A DNA stretch of 64,000 nt from positions 310,001-374,000 of the forward strand of contig NZ_CAJHCP010000003.1 of assembly GCF_904848625.1 (NCBI RefSeq), given 5' to 3'. The stretch comes from Paraburkholderia metrosideri. Lineage in GTDB: Bacteria > Pseudomonadota > Gammaproteobacteria > Burkholderiales > Burkholderiaceae. The translations under genes and the position numbers were made by a program. How positions within the stretch are numbered: position 1 is the first letter of the stretch; every line of letters begins with the position of its first letter. Shown piece by piece: positions 1 to 12,338 of this stretch. The notes beneath the pieces were generated by a model. That model was not told where the DNA came from. It saw only the letters and a program-made list of their open reading frames with translations, and searched no databases.

Positions 1-1170
1 CAAACGGTGCTGCGCATCGATCGCGGCCAGATCGAACAACGGATGGTCATAGTGAAAGCGGCGCAGCTCGGTGCCCATTGCGGGCGGCGCCACCGGATTG
101 AGCGTGACGACGAGCGGCGTGCTGAATGGCAGCGGCTGCAACTGATTGACCAGATAGCTGACGCACACCGGCCGCGTACCGTCGAGACCACGCCGCCCCA
201 GGTAATTCCACGCTGACCAGACCCGCTGACGACGCGGCAGCAGCGACGTATCGGTATGCAGCACCGCAACGTTCGGCTGATAACGCACCGCGCCGAGCAC
301 ACTGCGCTCGTCGGGGTCGGCGTCTTCGAGCAGACGCAGCGTGGTCGGCGCGTGCGTAGCGAGTACCAGCGCATCGAAGCGTTCGGTGCCGTCGTCGGTG
401 TAGACGTCGACGCCCTCGTCATCTCTGCGCACACCGCGCACCGGCGTGCCGATCCGGACATCGTCGAGCTTGCCGGTGATGCGTTTCACATATTCACGCC
501 CGCCACCGACCACGGTCCGCCATTGCGGCCGCCGGTTGACCTGCAGCAGTGCGTGGTTCAGGCAGAAGCGCAGGAAAGTGGTGGCCGGGAACGCGAGGAT
601 ATCGGCGGTCGCGCTGGACCAGATGGCGGCCGCCATCGGCAGCAGATAGTGGCGCTGGAACGCGCCGCCATAACCGCCGGCCGTCAGCAGTTCGCCCATC
701 GACGCGCGCGTTTCTGTCGCCAGTTCGAGGTTCTGTTCGGCGCTGCTGTTGAATCGCATGATGTCGCGCAGCATGCCGATGAAGGTCGGCGAAAACAGAT
801 TGCTACGTTGCGCGAACACGGTATTCAGACTCGTGCCGGCCCATTCGAGACGACCTTCGTCGAGCGACACCGAGAAGGTCATGTCGCTCGGATGCGACTG
901 CACGCCGAGTTCGCCGAACAGCGCGATCAGGTTCGGATAGGTGCGGTCGTTGAATACGAGGAAGCCGGTGTCGACCGGATGCGTGTGGCCATCGAGCGTG
1001 ACGTCGACGGTGTTGGTATGCCCGCCCGCGTAATCCGCCGCTTCGAACAACGTCACCCGATGCTGACGCGCCAGCAGATAGGCGCTAGCCAGCCCCGCGA
1101 TGCCTGCGCCGATGACCGCGACCCGCGAGCCACGCGGAACCTGAAGCGGCGATGCGGAATGATGAGGCAT
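1..1170 (-). CDS. FAD-dependent amine oxidase-like protein (COG2907 type), 3' end cut by the window
   Basis: The reverse strand is open from an ATG at 1170 to the window edge, 390 codons without a stop, so the C-terminus is missing. The N-terminus carries a dinucleotide-binding fold, VAVIGAGIAGLASAYLLA at about residues 17-34, followed by an acidic residue in VTLFEA and then GGHTNTVD, the usual FAD-binding start of flavin amine oxidases. Proteins of this predicted NAD/FAD-binding family usually sit beside DUF1365 and cyclopropane-fatty-acid synthase genes in Burkholderiaceae, so a role in lipid modification is possible, but those neighbours lie outside the window. The substrate is unknown. 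Confidence 0.85.
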   Translation of the reverse strand, partial: MPHHSASPLQVPRGSRVAVIGAGIAGLASAYLLARQHRVTLFEAADYAGGHTNTVDVTLDGHTHPVDTGFLVFNDRTYPNLIALFGELGVQSHPSDMTFSVSLDEGRLEWAGTSLNTVFAQRSNLFSPTFIGMLRDIMRFNSSAEQNLELATETRASMGELLTAGGYGGAFQRHYLLPMAAAIWSSATADILAFPATTFLRFCLNHALLQVNRRPQWRTVVGGGREYVKRITGKLDDVRIGTPVRGVRRDDEGVDVYTDDGTERFDALVLATHAPTTLRLLEDADPDERSVLGAVRYQPNVAVLHTDTSLLPRRQRVWSAWNYLGRRGLDGTRPVCVSYLVNQLQPLPFSTPLVVTLNPVAPPAMGTELRRFHYDHPLFDLAAIDAQHRL

Positions 1171-1363
1171 GGGCGCGTCTCCCGTTTTGGGACGCGCGGT
1201 TGGTTAGTGAGAGGTGTATAGCGAGGCTTGCGCGTCCTTGATGGGATTTACGCAGCGGAGGCGGAAATGGATGCAGGCGTGGCGGTTCTGGCGGATAGCA
1301 GGAAGGGCACGACACGTAACAACGATGCTCGACAACGCGTCGTCGGCACACCGCGCCGTAAAG

Positions 1364-1401
1364 CAAAAACCCCGCAGAACTTTCGCTCTGCGGGGTTTTT
1401 A
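1364..1401 (-). terminator. Terminator after tRNA-Ser (works in both directions)
   Basis: A perfect 10-bp GC-rich stem (ACCCCGCAGA paired with TCTGCGGGGT) has an eight-base loop and is flanked by A-runs on one side and T-runs on the other. It begins a few bases downstream of the tRNA 3' end on the reverse strand and could also stop rightward transcription. Confidence 0.85.
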
Positions 1402-1405
1402 AATT

Positions 1406-1496
1406 TGGCGGAAAGGGTGGGATTCGAACCCACGGTACGGGAAAACCGTACGCCTGATTTCGAGTCAGGTACATTCGACCACTCTGCCACCTTTCC
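1406..1496 (-). tRNA. tRNA-Ser (anticodon CGA)
   Basis: The reverse strand reads a complete class II tRNA. The acceptor arm is GGAAAGG paired with CCTTTCC, followed by an encoded GCCA end. The anticodon stem CCTGA/TCAGG closes the loop CTCGAAA, giving anticodon CGA. A long GC-rich variable arm typical of serine tRNAs (TACGG...CCGTA) precedes a T arm with GGTTCGAATCC. Length with CCA is 91 bases. It reads UCG serine codons and lies next to the seryl-tRNA synthetase gene on the same strand, 208 bases downstream of the serS stop. Confidence 0.95.
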
Positions 1497-1704
1497 GGGT
1501 ATTCCAACTTGCTGCTTTGTCGGATCCAAGCGGGCCGTTGCTTGGGAGAAAAAGATTATAGAACAATTCGATCTTGTTTTCCAAGCCCCTCGCCGAAAAA
1601 ACTTTTGAAATTTTTCGAGGAGACGGCAAGCCCGCCCTGGCACATTCACACAACCCGGGGCCACCGGGCCTGCATCAGTCAGTACCTGTGCGAGCGCAAC
1701 CGTT

Positions 1705-3066
<1,362 letters not shown>

Positions 3067-3111
3067 TTAGATCGTGGACCTGTGCGGATTGCCGACACGT
3101 GGTTCGAAACG

Positions 3112-3171
3112 GCATGGCGTCAGGCATAACGTCAGGCATAACGTCAGGCATGACTTCAGGCATGACTTCAG
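3112..3171. repeat. 12-bp tandem repeat, five copies, between rarA and serS
   Basis: Five adjoining units fill 60 bases: GCATGGCGTCAG once, GCATAACGTCAG twice and GCATGACTTCAG twice. They start 26 bases past the rarA stop and end 111 bases before the serS start, both genes being on the reverse strand. A unit of 12 keeps any reading frame, and one reverse frame would read a proline/methionine-rich pentad, but there is no sign of translation. It looks like a small minisatellite. Confidence 0.9.
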
Positions 3172-3197
3172 GCGGCGCTAACAGCCGCTCAGGAGCC

Positions 3198-4511
3198 TCA
3201 GCCCTTCTTCGGCTTGTTCGCGCTGCGCCATTGCGCATCCAGCTCGGCGAGACGCGCCATCTTGTCGCCGATCTTGCCTTCCAGACCGCGCGGCGTCGGC
3301 TCGTACCAATGCGGATCGCGCATGTTCTCCGGCAGATAAGTTTCGCCAGCCGCGTACGCGTCGGGCTCGTCGTGCGCATAGCGGTATTCGTGACCGTAGC
3401 CGAGTTCTTTCATCAGCCTGGTCGGCGCGTTTCGCAGATGCACCGGCACGCCGCGCGACTGGTCTTTGCTGACGAAGCGCCGTGCCTCGTTATACGCGTT
3501 GTACCCGGCGTTCGATTTCGGCGCGACCGCCAGGTAAATGATGGCCTGCGCCAGCGCCAGTTCGCCCTCGGGCGTGCCGAGACGCTCATAGGTTTCAGCG
3601 GCGTCGAGTGCGATGCGCGCGGCGCGCGGGTCGGCGAGACCGATGTCCTCCCACGCCATCCGCACGATACGGCGCGCGAGATAACGCGGGTCCGCGCCGC
3701 CATCGAGCATCCGGCAGAACCAGTACAGCGCACCGTCCGGGTTGCTACCGCGCACCGATTTATGCAGCGCGCTGATCTGGTCGTAAAATGCGTCGCCGCC
3801 TTTGTCGAAGCGGCGCAGGTTTTCCGCGAGCGCGCTGCCGAGCAAGGTGCCGTCGATCTCGGTGGTCTTCTGTTGCGCAGCCGCGCGTGCGACGATTTCG
3901 AGGTTGTTCAGCAGCTTGCGGCCATCGCCGTCGGCGGAGCCGATCAGCGCGTCGCGCGCTTCGTCGGTGAACGTGAGACCGCCGAGTTCCTGCTGCGCAC
4001 GGTCGAGCAGTTCGCGTTGCTCGTCGTCGGTCAGGCTTTTCAGCACGTAGACGGCCGCCCGCGACAGCAACGCGCTGTTCACCTCGAACGACGGATTCTC
4101 GGTCGTCGCGCCGACAAACACGAACAAGCCCGACTCGACGTGCGGCAAGAACGCGTCCTGCTGGCTCTTGTTGAAGCGATGCACTTCGTCGACGAATACC
4201 AGCGTCTGGTGGCCGTTGGCGCGATGAATCTGCGCGGTCTCGACGGCTTCGCGAATATCCTTCACGCCCGACAGCACCGCCGACAACGCGATGAACTCGG
4301 CGTGAAACGCGTCGGCCATGAGCCGCGCAAGCGTGGTTTTGCCGACGCCGGGCGGGCCCCAGAGGATCATCGAGTGCGCTTCGCCGGATTCGAATGCGAC
4401 CCGCAGCGGCTTGTTCGGACCGAGCAGATGCTTCTGGCCGATCACGTCGTCGATATTGCGGGGCCGCAGGCGTTCGGCGAGCGGAACATTGGCACGGGTT
4501 TCTTCAAACAT
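3198..4511 (-). CDS. rarA: Replication-associated recombination protein A (RarA/MgsA AAA+ ATPase)
   Basis: This 437-residue AAA+ ATPase belongs to the clamp-loader-like RarA/WRNIP1/Mgs1 family, which acts at stalled replication forks. Walker A is [10 protein letters not shown] at residues 51-60 and Walker B is [10 protein letters not shown] near 104-113. The sensor 1 region reads [12 protein letters not shown], and [12 protein letters not shown] leads into the C-terminal helical and tetramerisation regions. A lysine-rich tail (PKKG) ends the protein. The ATG at 4511 gives the standard [17 protein letters not shown] start. It is co-oriented with serS downstream; the strand switch of the permease gene separates it from lolA. 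Confidence 0.97.
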   Translation of the reverse strand: MFEETRANVPLAERLRPRNIDDVIGQKHLLGPNKPLRVAFESGEAHSMILWGPPGVGKTTLARLMADAFHAEFIALSAVLSGVKDIREAVETAQIHRANGHQTLVFVDEVHRFNKSQQDAFLPHVESGLFVFVGATTENPSFEVNSALLSRAAVYVLKSLTDDEQRELLDRAQQELGGLTFTDEARDALIGSADGDGRKLLNNLEIVARAAAQQKTTEIDGTLLGSALAENLRRFDKGGDAFYDQISALHKSVRGSNPDGALYWFCRMLDGGADPRYLARRIVRMAWEDIGLADPRAARIALDAAETYERLGTPEGELALAQAIIYLAVAPKSNAGYNAYNEARRFVSKDQSRGVPVHLRNAPTRLMKELGYGHEYRYAHDEPDAYAAGETYLPENMRDPHWYEPTPRGLEGKIGDKMARLAELDAQWRSANKPKKG

Positions 4512-4897
4512 GACGTTTTAGGGATAATCTCGGCTTTCCGGACGCGGTCCGTACGATGGCGGCATGCTGCCGGATGAGCTCAAAGCCGGCGCAGCGACGC
4601 GCGGGCAAGGTCCTGCATTATGACAGTGACGGCCTCTCGACGAAGGCCGCATGGCGTGTCGGGACGAGCCACGCAGATTCAAACCGCCAGACCTGATCGG
4701 GATTCCGTTCAAACGCCAAGCGGATTTCCGCGGCAGCACAAGCCAATTGAAAGGCAATACGACCGCCGGCGACGCGGTACGCGGCATCGCGCGCGCGGGC
4801 CGACGCTGGCGCTGGCGCCGACGCTGGCGGCCGCACCGCATAGAACATTCAACCTAGCAAGCAACAGCAACACAAACAGCAACAGGGACACAACCAG
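4512..4897. other. 386-bp divergent intergenic region, rarA / permease
   Basis: This stretch must hold the outward promoters for rarA (leftward) and the permease (rightward). I see no convincing sigma-70 boxes. The last 40 bases before the permease start are rich in CAA and CAGCAA and look like an unstructured leader. The string ACCTGATC at about 4692 resembles one arm of a TPP riboswitch, but the other conserved elements are absent (see the rejected list). Short ORFs here have no family resemblance. Confidence 0.5.
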
Positions 4898-6214
4898 ATG
4901 GCACAAGATCCTCTCGCCGGCGACGCCGGCTCCACCTACGCACCGCTCACGCCGGTGCCCGACGCGCGACGCGCGTTCCGTACCGGCGACGCCTTCGCGC
5001 TGTGGTTTTCGCTTGGCATAGGACTGCTGGTCGCGCAGGCGGGCGCGCTGCTCGTGCCGGGGTTGTCGCTGCCGCATGCGCTGCTGGCAATCGTGATCGG
5101 CAGCGTGATCGGCGTCATGCTGCTGGCGCTGGTCGGCGTGATCGGCACGGACACCGGGCTCGCGGCGATGTCGTCACTGCGCCCGACACTCGGCGTGCGC
5201 GGCGCGTCGATCCCCTCCGTGCTGAACGCGGTGCAACTGGTCGGCTGGGGTTCGTTCGAAGTGATCGTGATGCGCGATTCCGCCGACGCCCTCGCCAAAC
5301 AATCGTTCGGCCTGTCGATGCCGCTGATCTGGACCGTGGTCTTCGGCCTGCTCGCGACCTTGCTGGCGATCAGCGGCCCGCTCTCGTTCGTGCGGCGCTT
5401 TTTGCGCACGTGGGGCATCTGGCTGCTGCTCGCCGGCGCCGCATGGCTCACGTGGAATCTGCTCGCCAAACACGATCTGGCGGAACTGATGCGCCGTCCG
5501 GGTACGGGCGACATGTCGTTCGGCGGTGCGATCGATCTGGTCGTAGCCATGCCGCTGTCGTGGCTGCCGTTGATCGCCGACTACACCCGCTTCGGCCGAC
5601 GCCCCGGCGAGACCTTCCGTGGCACGCTGCTCGGCTACGGCATCGCGAACATCTGGTTTTACGCACTCGGCGCCGTTTATGGTCTCGCTGCAGGCGGCGG
5701 CGATGCGCTGCTGACCGGCGCGCTCGCTCAGGCAGGCGGCGGTCTTGCGCTGCTGCTGATCCTGATCGACGAAATCGACAACGCGTTCGCCGACATTCAC
5801 TCGGCGGCTGTGTCGACCGGCACCTTCTGGACGCGCGGCAGCGTGCCGATGTTGTCGGCGGCATTCGGCGCGCTGTGCACGCTGATCGCGCTGGTGATCC
5901 CGATGGCGAAGTATCAGAACTTCCTGCTGCTGATCGGCTCGGTATTCGCACCGCTGTTCGGCGTGGTGCTGATGGATCACTTCATCGTGCGCAAGCGCCG
6001 TATCGAAGCTGCCGCGCTCGCCGATGTGCGCGGCCGTTATGGCTTCTCGGGCGGCTGGCATCTGAGCGCGTTCATTGCGTGGGCGATCGGTATTGCCGCG
6101 TATCAGGTGATCAACCAGTGGCTGCCGAACCTCGGCGCGACGCTGCCGTCGCTCGTGATTGGCGCGCTGTGTTATCTCGCGTTCGTGTCCGCGCGAAAGA
6201 CCGCGTACGCTTGA
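4898..6214 (+). CDS. cytX: NCS1-family permease, putative hydroxymethylpyrimidine/cytosine transporter (CytX-like)
   Basis: This 438-residue inner-membrane protein has about twelve hydrophobic segments and belongs to the nucleobase:cation symporter-1 group. The first membrane segment begins around residue 30 after FRTGDAFALWFSLGIG. MPLSWLPLIADYTRFGR near the middle and DEIDNAFADIHSAAVSTG are typical of the CytX/CodB branch. CytX proteins are predicted to import the thiamine precursor hydroxymethylpyrimidine, but no thiamine gene lies nearby, so cytosine or another nucleobase is equally possible. The gene stands alone between rarA and lolA on the opposite strand and ends at its own terminator. 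The start fits MAQDPLAGDA; a GGGA two turns upstream is only a weak ribosome site. Confidence 0.85.
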   Translation: MAQDPLAGDAGSTYAPLTPVPDARRAFRTGDAFALWFSLGIGLLVAQAGALLVPGLSLPHALLAIVIGSVIGVMLLALVGVIGTDTGLAAMSSLRPTLGVRGASIPSVLNAVQLVGWGSFEVIVMRDSADALAKQSFGLSMPLIWTVVFGLLATLLAISGPLSFVRRFLRTWGIWLLLAGAAWLTWNLLAKHDLAELMRRPGTGDMSFGGAIDLVVAMPLSWLPLIADYTRFGRRPGETFRGTLLGYGIANIWFYALGAVYGLAAGGGDALLTGALAQAGGGLALLLILIDEIDNAFADIHSAAVSTGTFWTRGSVPMLSAAFGALCTLIALVIPMAKYQNFLLLIGSVFAPLFGVVLMDHFIVRKRRIEAAALADVRGRYGFSGGWHLSAFIAWAIGIAAYQVINQWLPNLGATLPSLVIGALCYLAFVSARKTAYA

Positions 6215-6248
6215 GTGTCCGCGTCGTAGTCTGATGGACGCTGGAAAG

Positions 6249-6274
6249 AAAAGGCCTGCAAATGCAGGCCTTTT
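6249..6274 (+). terminator. Terminator of the permease gene
   Basis: A perfect 12-bp stem (AAAAGGCCTGCA paired with TGCAGGCCTTTT) with a two-base centre lies 35 bases past the permease stop and continues into TTTTCTCGTTT. Confidence 0.85.
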
Positions 6275-6370
6275 CTCGTTTCGCGCTGATAGCTCGAGCC
6301 CCACGTGTGCGGCTTTGGTCGGGCATGAACGAGCCGCCAGCAACACGCGTCAAGGACAATTGGCAGGCGT

Positions 6371-6400
6371 AAAAAAACCGCGCCCGAAAACGCGGTTTTT
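6371..6400 (-). terminator. Terminator of lolA (bidirectional)
   Basis: An AAAAACCGCG/CGCGGTTTTT stem with a ten-base loop lies 30 bases beyond the lolA stop on the reverse strand. A runs and T runs flank it, so it can also back up the permease terminator from the other side. Confidence 0.85.
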
Positions 6401-6429
6401 CCGGTCAGACAAAGCCGCTGGCAGAGCGC

Positions 6430-7164
6430 TTATCCGTTGATCACATCCGCGCCCTTCGGCACCGTGAACTTGAACGCATCGGCCGGCAGCGGCGGGTTCT
6501 TCTGAATGTTCGAGAACGTCAGCAACGTGACATTGCCGAACACGTCATGCAATTCCATCGCTTCGAGATTGCCGTCCTTGAAGCCAATGCCGACCGTCTG
6601 GAACTGCGTGTCTTTCGCCTTCGGCGTCAGTTCGAGCCAGTCGATGCCGGCCTTCACCCCCGCGTCACGCAGCGTGAAGTTCTTGTCCAGATCGTTGCTG
6701 CCGAACAGGATCGCAGCCGGGCTCGCACCGAGCGCGCCGCCGAGGCTGCGCACCGTCACCTGGTTCAGGTCCTTGTCGTACACGTAGAGCTTGTCGCCGT
6801 CCGCCTGCAACAACTGCGCATACGGCTTCTCGTATTGCCAGATGAACTTGCCGGGACGCGCGAACGTGAAGGTGCCGCTCGACGTACCCGTCTTGTTGAT
6901 ACCCGACGTGGACAACGCGCCGCTCGCGCCCTGTGCCTTGCTCGGTGCACGGACTTCCTGCTGCACGAAGGTGCCGCGCGCCGAATGGACCTGTGCGACA
7001 AACGCTTTCAGTTGTTCGGTGCCGCTTGCAAATGCCTGCGATGCGACCAGTACCGACGCACCGATCGCCACGCTGCCGACGCTGCGCACCAAGGTCCGAA
7101 GAAGCTGGCCGACGCGGATGGATTGAACACGCTCTCGAGCGTGCTGCTGCGCGAAAATCTGCAT
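6430..7164 (-). CDS. lolA: Outer-membrane lipoprotein carrier protein LolA
   Basis: LolA accepts lipoproteins from the LolCDE exporter and ferries them across the periplasm to LolB. The 244-residue product has a long n-region and a signal sequence ending ASQAFA-SG near residue 47. The LolA fold follows: [17 protein letters not shown], the [16 protein letters not shown] strand pair near 108-123, and [17 protein letters not shown]. The ATG at 7164 is backed by an AAGGGAG ribosome site 8-9 bases upstream, which supports the long leader. It lies downstream of ftsK on the same strand, as in many betaproteobacteria. Confidence 0.96.
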   Translation of the reverse strand: MQIFAQQHARERVQSIRVGQLLRTLVRSVGSVAIGASVLVASQAFASGTEQLKAFVAQVHSARGTFVQQEVRAPSKAQGASGALSTSGINKTGTSSGTFTFARPGKFIWQYEKPYAQLLQADGDKLYVYDKDLNQVTVRSLGGALGASPAAILFGSNDLDKNFTLRDAGVKAGIDWLELTPKAKDTQFQTVGIGFKDGNLEAMELHDVFGNVTLLTFSNIQKNPPLPADAFKFTVPKGADVING

Positions 7165-7471
7165 GTAGTTTTCTCCCTTGAATTGAATTCGTTAAACGGT
7201 CGCGCTGGACGCTCAAGAGGGCGATCGCCTTTTAATGGCGTTTGAATGGCCCTCTGGTGGTCGTCTGGCGATTCGTCGCCGACTTGCGGCGGCCCTGTTG
7301 GCCGGCGCAATCGACGCTGGGTGTTCGCGACAGTTTAGGCCGCAGCCCTTAAGTGGGCCTTATCAGCCTCGCTGCGTTGCGCTCGCCGTGCGATGGGCCG
7401 CGACGGCCTGTTAAAAGCCCAACGCACGGTGCTCCGCTGCGCCGTCCGCCTGGAGCGAACACACCGCTCGC
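7165..7471. other. 307-bp gap between ftsK and lolA
   Basis: The region probably contains the lolA promoter on the reverse strand. An imperfect hairpin (AGAGGGC...GCCCTCT, 7211-7251) sits about 50 bases upstream of the lolA start and holds a palindromic GGCGATCGCC. I see no terminator for ftsK and no credible gene. Confidence 0.4.
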
Positions 7472-9781
7472 CTATTCCGCTTCGCGCGCGGGCGCAAGAA
7501 TCTCGCGATTTCCGTTCGACGACATCGCCGACACCACGCCCGAGTTTTCCATCTGCTCGAGCAAGCGTGCCGCCCGGTTATAACCGATGCGCAAATGCCG
7601 CTGCACCAGCGAAATCGACGCGCGACGGTTCTTCAGCACCACGTCGACCGCCTGGTCGTACAACGGGTCCGACTCGGCATCGGCGCCGGCGGTTCCCCCG
7701 GCTGCGCCTTCGTCGCCCTCGCCCGTCACGCCGCCTTCGAGAATGCCCTCGATGTAGTTCGGCTCGCCCTGCTCCTTGAGCTTGTCGACGACACGATGCA
7801 CTTCTTCGTCCGACACGAACGCGCCATGCACCCGCACCGGCATGCCGCTGCCCGGCGGCAGATACAACATGTCACCCATGCCGAGCAGCGATTCCGCGCC
7901 CTGCTGGTCGAGAATCGTGCGCGAGTCGATCTTCGACGATACCTGGAAGGCCATCCGCGTCGGCACGTTGGCCTTGATCAGACCGGTGATCACATCGACC
8001 GACGGACGCTGCGTGGCGAGAATCAGATGCAGACCCGCCGCGCGAGCCTTCTGCGCAATACGCGCGATCAGTTCTTCAACCTTCTTGCCGACCACCATCA
8101 TCAGGTCGGCAAGTTCGTCGATCACGATGACGATGTTCGGCAGACGCGACAGCGGCTCCGGATCGTCCGGCGTGAGGCTGAACGGATTCGGCAGCTTCTC
8201 GTCGCGCTTGGCCGCTTCGTCGATCTTGTTGTTGTAGCCCGCGAGGTTACGCACGCCGAGCTTGCTCATCAGCTTGTAGCGGCGCTCCATTTCGGCGACA
8301 GCCCAGTTCAGCGCGTGACCCGCCTGGCGCATATCGGTCACGACCGGACACAGCAGATGCGGAATGCCTTCGTAGACGCTCATTTCGAGCATCTTCGGAT
8401 CGATCAGGATCATGCGGACCTGGTCGGCGCTGGCCTTGTAGAGCAGCGACAGGATCATCGCGTTGATCCCCACCGACTTGCCCGAACCGGTCGTGCCCGC
8501 CACCAGCAGGTGAGGCATCTTCGCGAGGTCGGCGCAGACTGGTTTGCCGCCGATATCTTTGCCCAGCCCCATGGTGAGCGGCGACGCGGCATCTGCGTAC
8601 ACGGCCGAACCGAGAATCTCCGACAGGCTCACGGTCTGGCGACGCAGGTTCGGCAGCTCCAGCGCCATGAAATTCTTGCCCGGAATCGTTTCGACCACGC
8701 GGATCGACACCAGCGACAGCGAGCGCGCAAGGTCTTTCGCCAGACCGACGATCTGGCTGCCCTTCACGCCGGTGGCCGGCTCGATCTCGTAACGCGTGAC
8801 GACCGGCCCCGGATACGCGGCAACCACGCTCACGTCGACGCCGAAGTCCTTGAGCTTTTTCTCGATCAGACGCGACGTGAATTCAAGCGTGTCGGCGGAA
8901 ATGGTTTCCTGCGCGGCGGGCGCCGGGTCGAGCAACGAGATGGCGGGCAACGTGGAGTCGCCCGGCAGATCGGTGAAGAGTGGCACCTGCCGTTCTTTCT
9001 CGACGCGCTCCGATTTGACCGGCGTGACGACCGGCGGAACGATCACCACCGGCTCGTGTTCCTCGATCCGCACGCGGCCCTTCTCGACCTTGCCCTCACG
9101 CTTGACCGCCGCCGCTTCGCCGAGCTTGCGGTCACGGCCTGCTTCACGCCGCAGCTTGGCGAACGTCACCGCAGAGATGATCGACTCGCCGACCTTCTCC
9201 GACACCGACAACCACGAAAAACGGAAATACAGCGACAGGCCAATGGCGAGCGCGATCAGCAGCGCGAGCGTGCCGCCGGTAAAGCCCAGTGCATGCGACA
9301 CGCCGCGCGCGACGGCCTCGCCGACCACGCCGCCCTTGACGCCCGGCAACTGCACCTTGAGCGACCACATGCGCAGCGCCTCGATGCCGCTGCACGACAG
9401 CAGCACGAGCGCGAATGAGAACGCGTCGGCCAGCCAGCCGACGCCGCGCGGCGCGTCGTCCTCGCCGTCTTCGTGACGGGTGATGCGCCGGTAGTTGGCA
9501 GAAATATGACGGCCGAGCAGCACGACCCACCAGTAGGTGGACAGCCCGAACAGCAGCAGCATGATGTCCGAGGTCCGTGCGCCGACGCGGCCCGCCCAGT
9601 TGGCGATATGGTCGGTCTGCGCGGAATTGGTCCAGCTGGGATCGTTTCTGCTGTAGCTGACGAGCGCCATTAGCAGGAAAACGCCGAGCGCGACCTGCAG
9701 GAGCCAGCGGATCTCGGTGAGAAGGCGCGACATGCGGTGCGGCAATGCCTGCGCGCTCGCGGAATAGGGAGCTTTTGCCAT
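7472..9781 (-). CDS. ftsK: DNA translocase FtsK
   Basis: This 769-residue septal DNA pump resolves chromosome dimers and couples segregation to division. Four membrane segments lie within residues 24-190, followed by a short charged linker (about 205-290) rather than the very long linker of the E. coli protein. The alpha/beta motor has Walker A GTTGSGKS at 429-436 and the Walker B region [14 protein letters not shown]. The C-terminal gamma domain (about 705-769, [10 protein letters not shown]...[15 protein letters not shown]) is the winged helix that reads KOPS sequences. The short linker is usual for Burkholderiaceae FtsK. It is divergent from trxB. Confidence 0.97.
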   Translation of the reverse strand: MAKAPYSASAQALPHRMSRLLTEIRWLLQVALGVFLLMALVSYSRNDPSWTNSAQTDHIANWAGRVGARTSDIMLLLFGLSTYWWVVLLGRHISANYRRITRHEDGEDDAPRGVGWLADAFSFALVLLSCSGIEALRMWSLKVQLPGVKGGVVGEAVARGVSHALGFTGGTLALLIALAIGLSLYFRFSWLSVSEKVGESIISAVTFAKLRREAGRDRKLGEAAAVKREGKVEKGRVRIEEHEPVVIVPPVVTPVKSERVEKERQVPLFTDLPGDSTLPAISLLDPAPAAQETISADTLEFTSRLIEKKLKDFGVDVSVVAAYPGPVVTRYEIEPATGVKGSQIVGLAKDLARSLSLVSIRVVETIPGKNFMALELPNLRRQTVSLSEILGSAVYADAASPLTMGLGKDIGGKPVCADLAKMPHLLVAGTTGSGKSVGINAMILSLLYKASADQVRMILIDPKMLEMSVYEGIPHLLCPVVTDMRQAGHALNWAVAEMERRYKLMSKLGVRNLAGYNNKIDEAAKRDEKLPNPFSLTPDDPEPLSRLPNIVIVIDELADLMMVVGKKVEELIARIAQKARAAGLHLILATQRPSVDVITGLIKANVPTRMAFQVSSKIDSRTILDQQGAESLLGMGDMLYLPPGSGMPVRVHGAFVSDEEVHRVVDKLKEQGEPNYIEGILEGGVTGEGDEGAAGGTAGADAESDPLYDQAVDVVLKNRRASISLVQRHLRIGYNRAARLLEQMENSGVVSAMSSNGNREILAPAREAE

Positions 9782-11150
<1,369 letters not shown>

Positions 11151-11238
11151 TCGCCGGCGTTGATGCGTGGCGCGAGTCTTCACCGGCAAGCGCGACGGTA
11201 AAATGGTGGTTGGGTCTAGCCCAGCCGTCTGCTTGAAG

Positions 11239-11271
11239 AAGGCCGCGGCTGAAAAGCCAGCGGCCTTTTTT
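11239..11271 (+). terminator. Terminator of trxB
   Basis: A near-perfect GC-rich stem (AAGGCCGCGGCT with AGCCAGCGGCCTT, one bulge) with a GAAA loop is followed by a run of six T. Confidence 0.8.
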
Positions 11272-11432
11272 GCAAGTGGTTGCGTAGGGTTGCGAGTGAG
11301 TTCCGCAGTCGTTCTGGGCTGGTTTGCGTCGCGCAAGCGTGACGCAGCTCCGTTGCCGCCATCACGCAATGCGCCACGCCCCGGCCCTCAAGTGCCCCGC
11401 GACCGATCTACTTTTCTGCGTGTATTGCCGAT

Positions 11433-12191
11433 ATGCCGAAGAATCAACCCCATCCCAGCGAACCGAAACGCGCGCGCGCCGTCGCCCGGCCCGCGCCGGA
11501 AACGGCCGCGCCAGCCGTCAAACCGAAGATCGAACCGGCCGCAGGTCTGGCGGGCTTAGGCGCGCTGCGCGATGCGTTGAAGGTCGACACCCAGCGGCGC
11601 GAACGCCAGCGTGCGGCAGCCGTGGCGGCACAGCGCGAGGCATCGGCGGACGCCGATCTGTTCCGCCGCGAAATCGGCGCCGTCGCACCGCTGGCCGTCC
11701 CGCCGCGCGCAACGTTACCGCGCAATCCTCCGCCGCCCTTGCCCGTGCAAACCCGGCTCGACGAAGAAGCGGTTCTGCACGAAGCCATCTCCGACGAATA
11801 CGACCCCGAAGTCCTGCTCGACACCGACGAAACCTTGTCCTACTGCCGTCCCGGCGTGAGTCAGGAAGTGGTGCGAAAACTGCGGCGCGGCGACTGGATC
11901 GTGCAGGCGCAAATCGATCTGCACGGCATGCGGCGTGAGGAAGCGCGCGAGGCGCTGGCGGAATTCATCCGCGAATCGGTGAAACGGGGTCTGCGGTGTT
12001 TGCGCGTGATCCACGGCAAGGGCTTGGGATCGATCGGCAAGGAGCCGGTGCTGAAGGGCAAAGTGCGCGCGTGGCTGGTGCAGAAATCCGAAGTCATCGC
12101 GTTCTGTCAGGCGCGCCCGCATGACGGCGGCGCGGGCGCGGTCGTCGTGCTGTTGCAGCCGGGTGCTGCGCCGGCTCATGCGCGGCCTTGA
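11433..12191 (+). CDS. Smr-domain protein (putative endonuclease of the SmrA/SmrB type)
   Basis: This 252-residue protein has a low-complexity, basic and proline/alanine-rich first half (about 1-110) and a C-terminal Smr domain. The domain shows the signature IDLHGMRREEAREAL near 160-174, RCLRVIHGKGLGS near 190-202 and a final HDGGAGAVVVLL. Stand-alone Smr proteins can nick DNA, or cleave mRNA at collided ribosomes in the case of E. coli SmrB; which applies here cannot be decided from sequence. It follows trxB but sits beyond the trxB terminator, so it is probably a separate unit. Confidence 0.9.
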   Translation: MPKNQPHPSEPKRARAVARPAPETAAPAVKPKIEPAAGLAGLGALRDALKVDTQRRERQRAAAVAAQREASADADLFRREIGAVAPLAVPPRATLPRNPPPPLPVQTRLDEEAVLHEAISDEYDPEVLLDTDETLSYCRPGVSQEVVRKLRRGDWIVQAQIDLHGMRREEAREALAEFIRESVKRGLRCLRVIHGKGLGSIGKEPVLKGKVRAWLVQKSEVIAFCQARPHDGGAGAVVVLLQPGAAPAHARP

Positions 12192-12338
12192 TCGGGTAGA
12201 CGGGCGGTGTCGGCGGCATGACGTACGACAGTCCGCCTGACTGTCGATTCGCAGCCGGTTGATTCGTCGTGACATAAACGGCCAGCATGGCCGCCACCCT
12301 GCCGCAGCGCACCCTCACAACCGTCAACGGTGATCGCG

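Noticed and set aside
1406..1496. Integration site at the tRNA-Ser gene
   Set aside because: No integrase, repeated tRNA end or foreign-looking block lies next to it; the genes around are standard.
4680..4740. TPP riboswitch upstream of the permease, suggested by ACCTGATC
   Set aside because: The CTGAGA element and the GGATAATGCCAGCG-type segment are missing in proper order, and the gene has no thiamine neighbours. A covariance model search on 4560-4890 would settle it.
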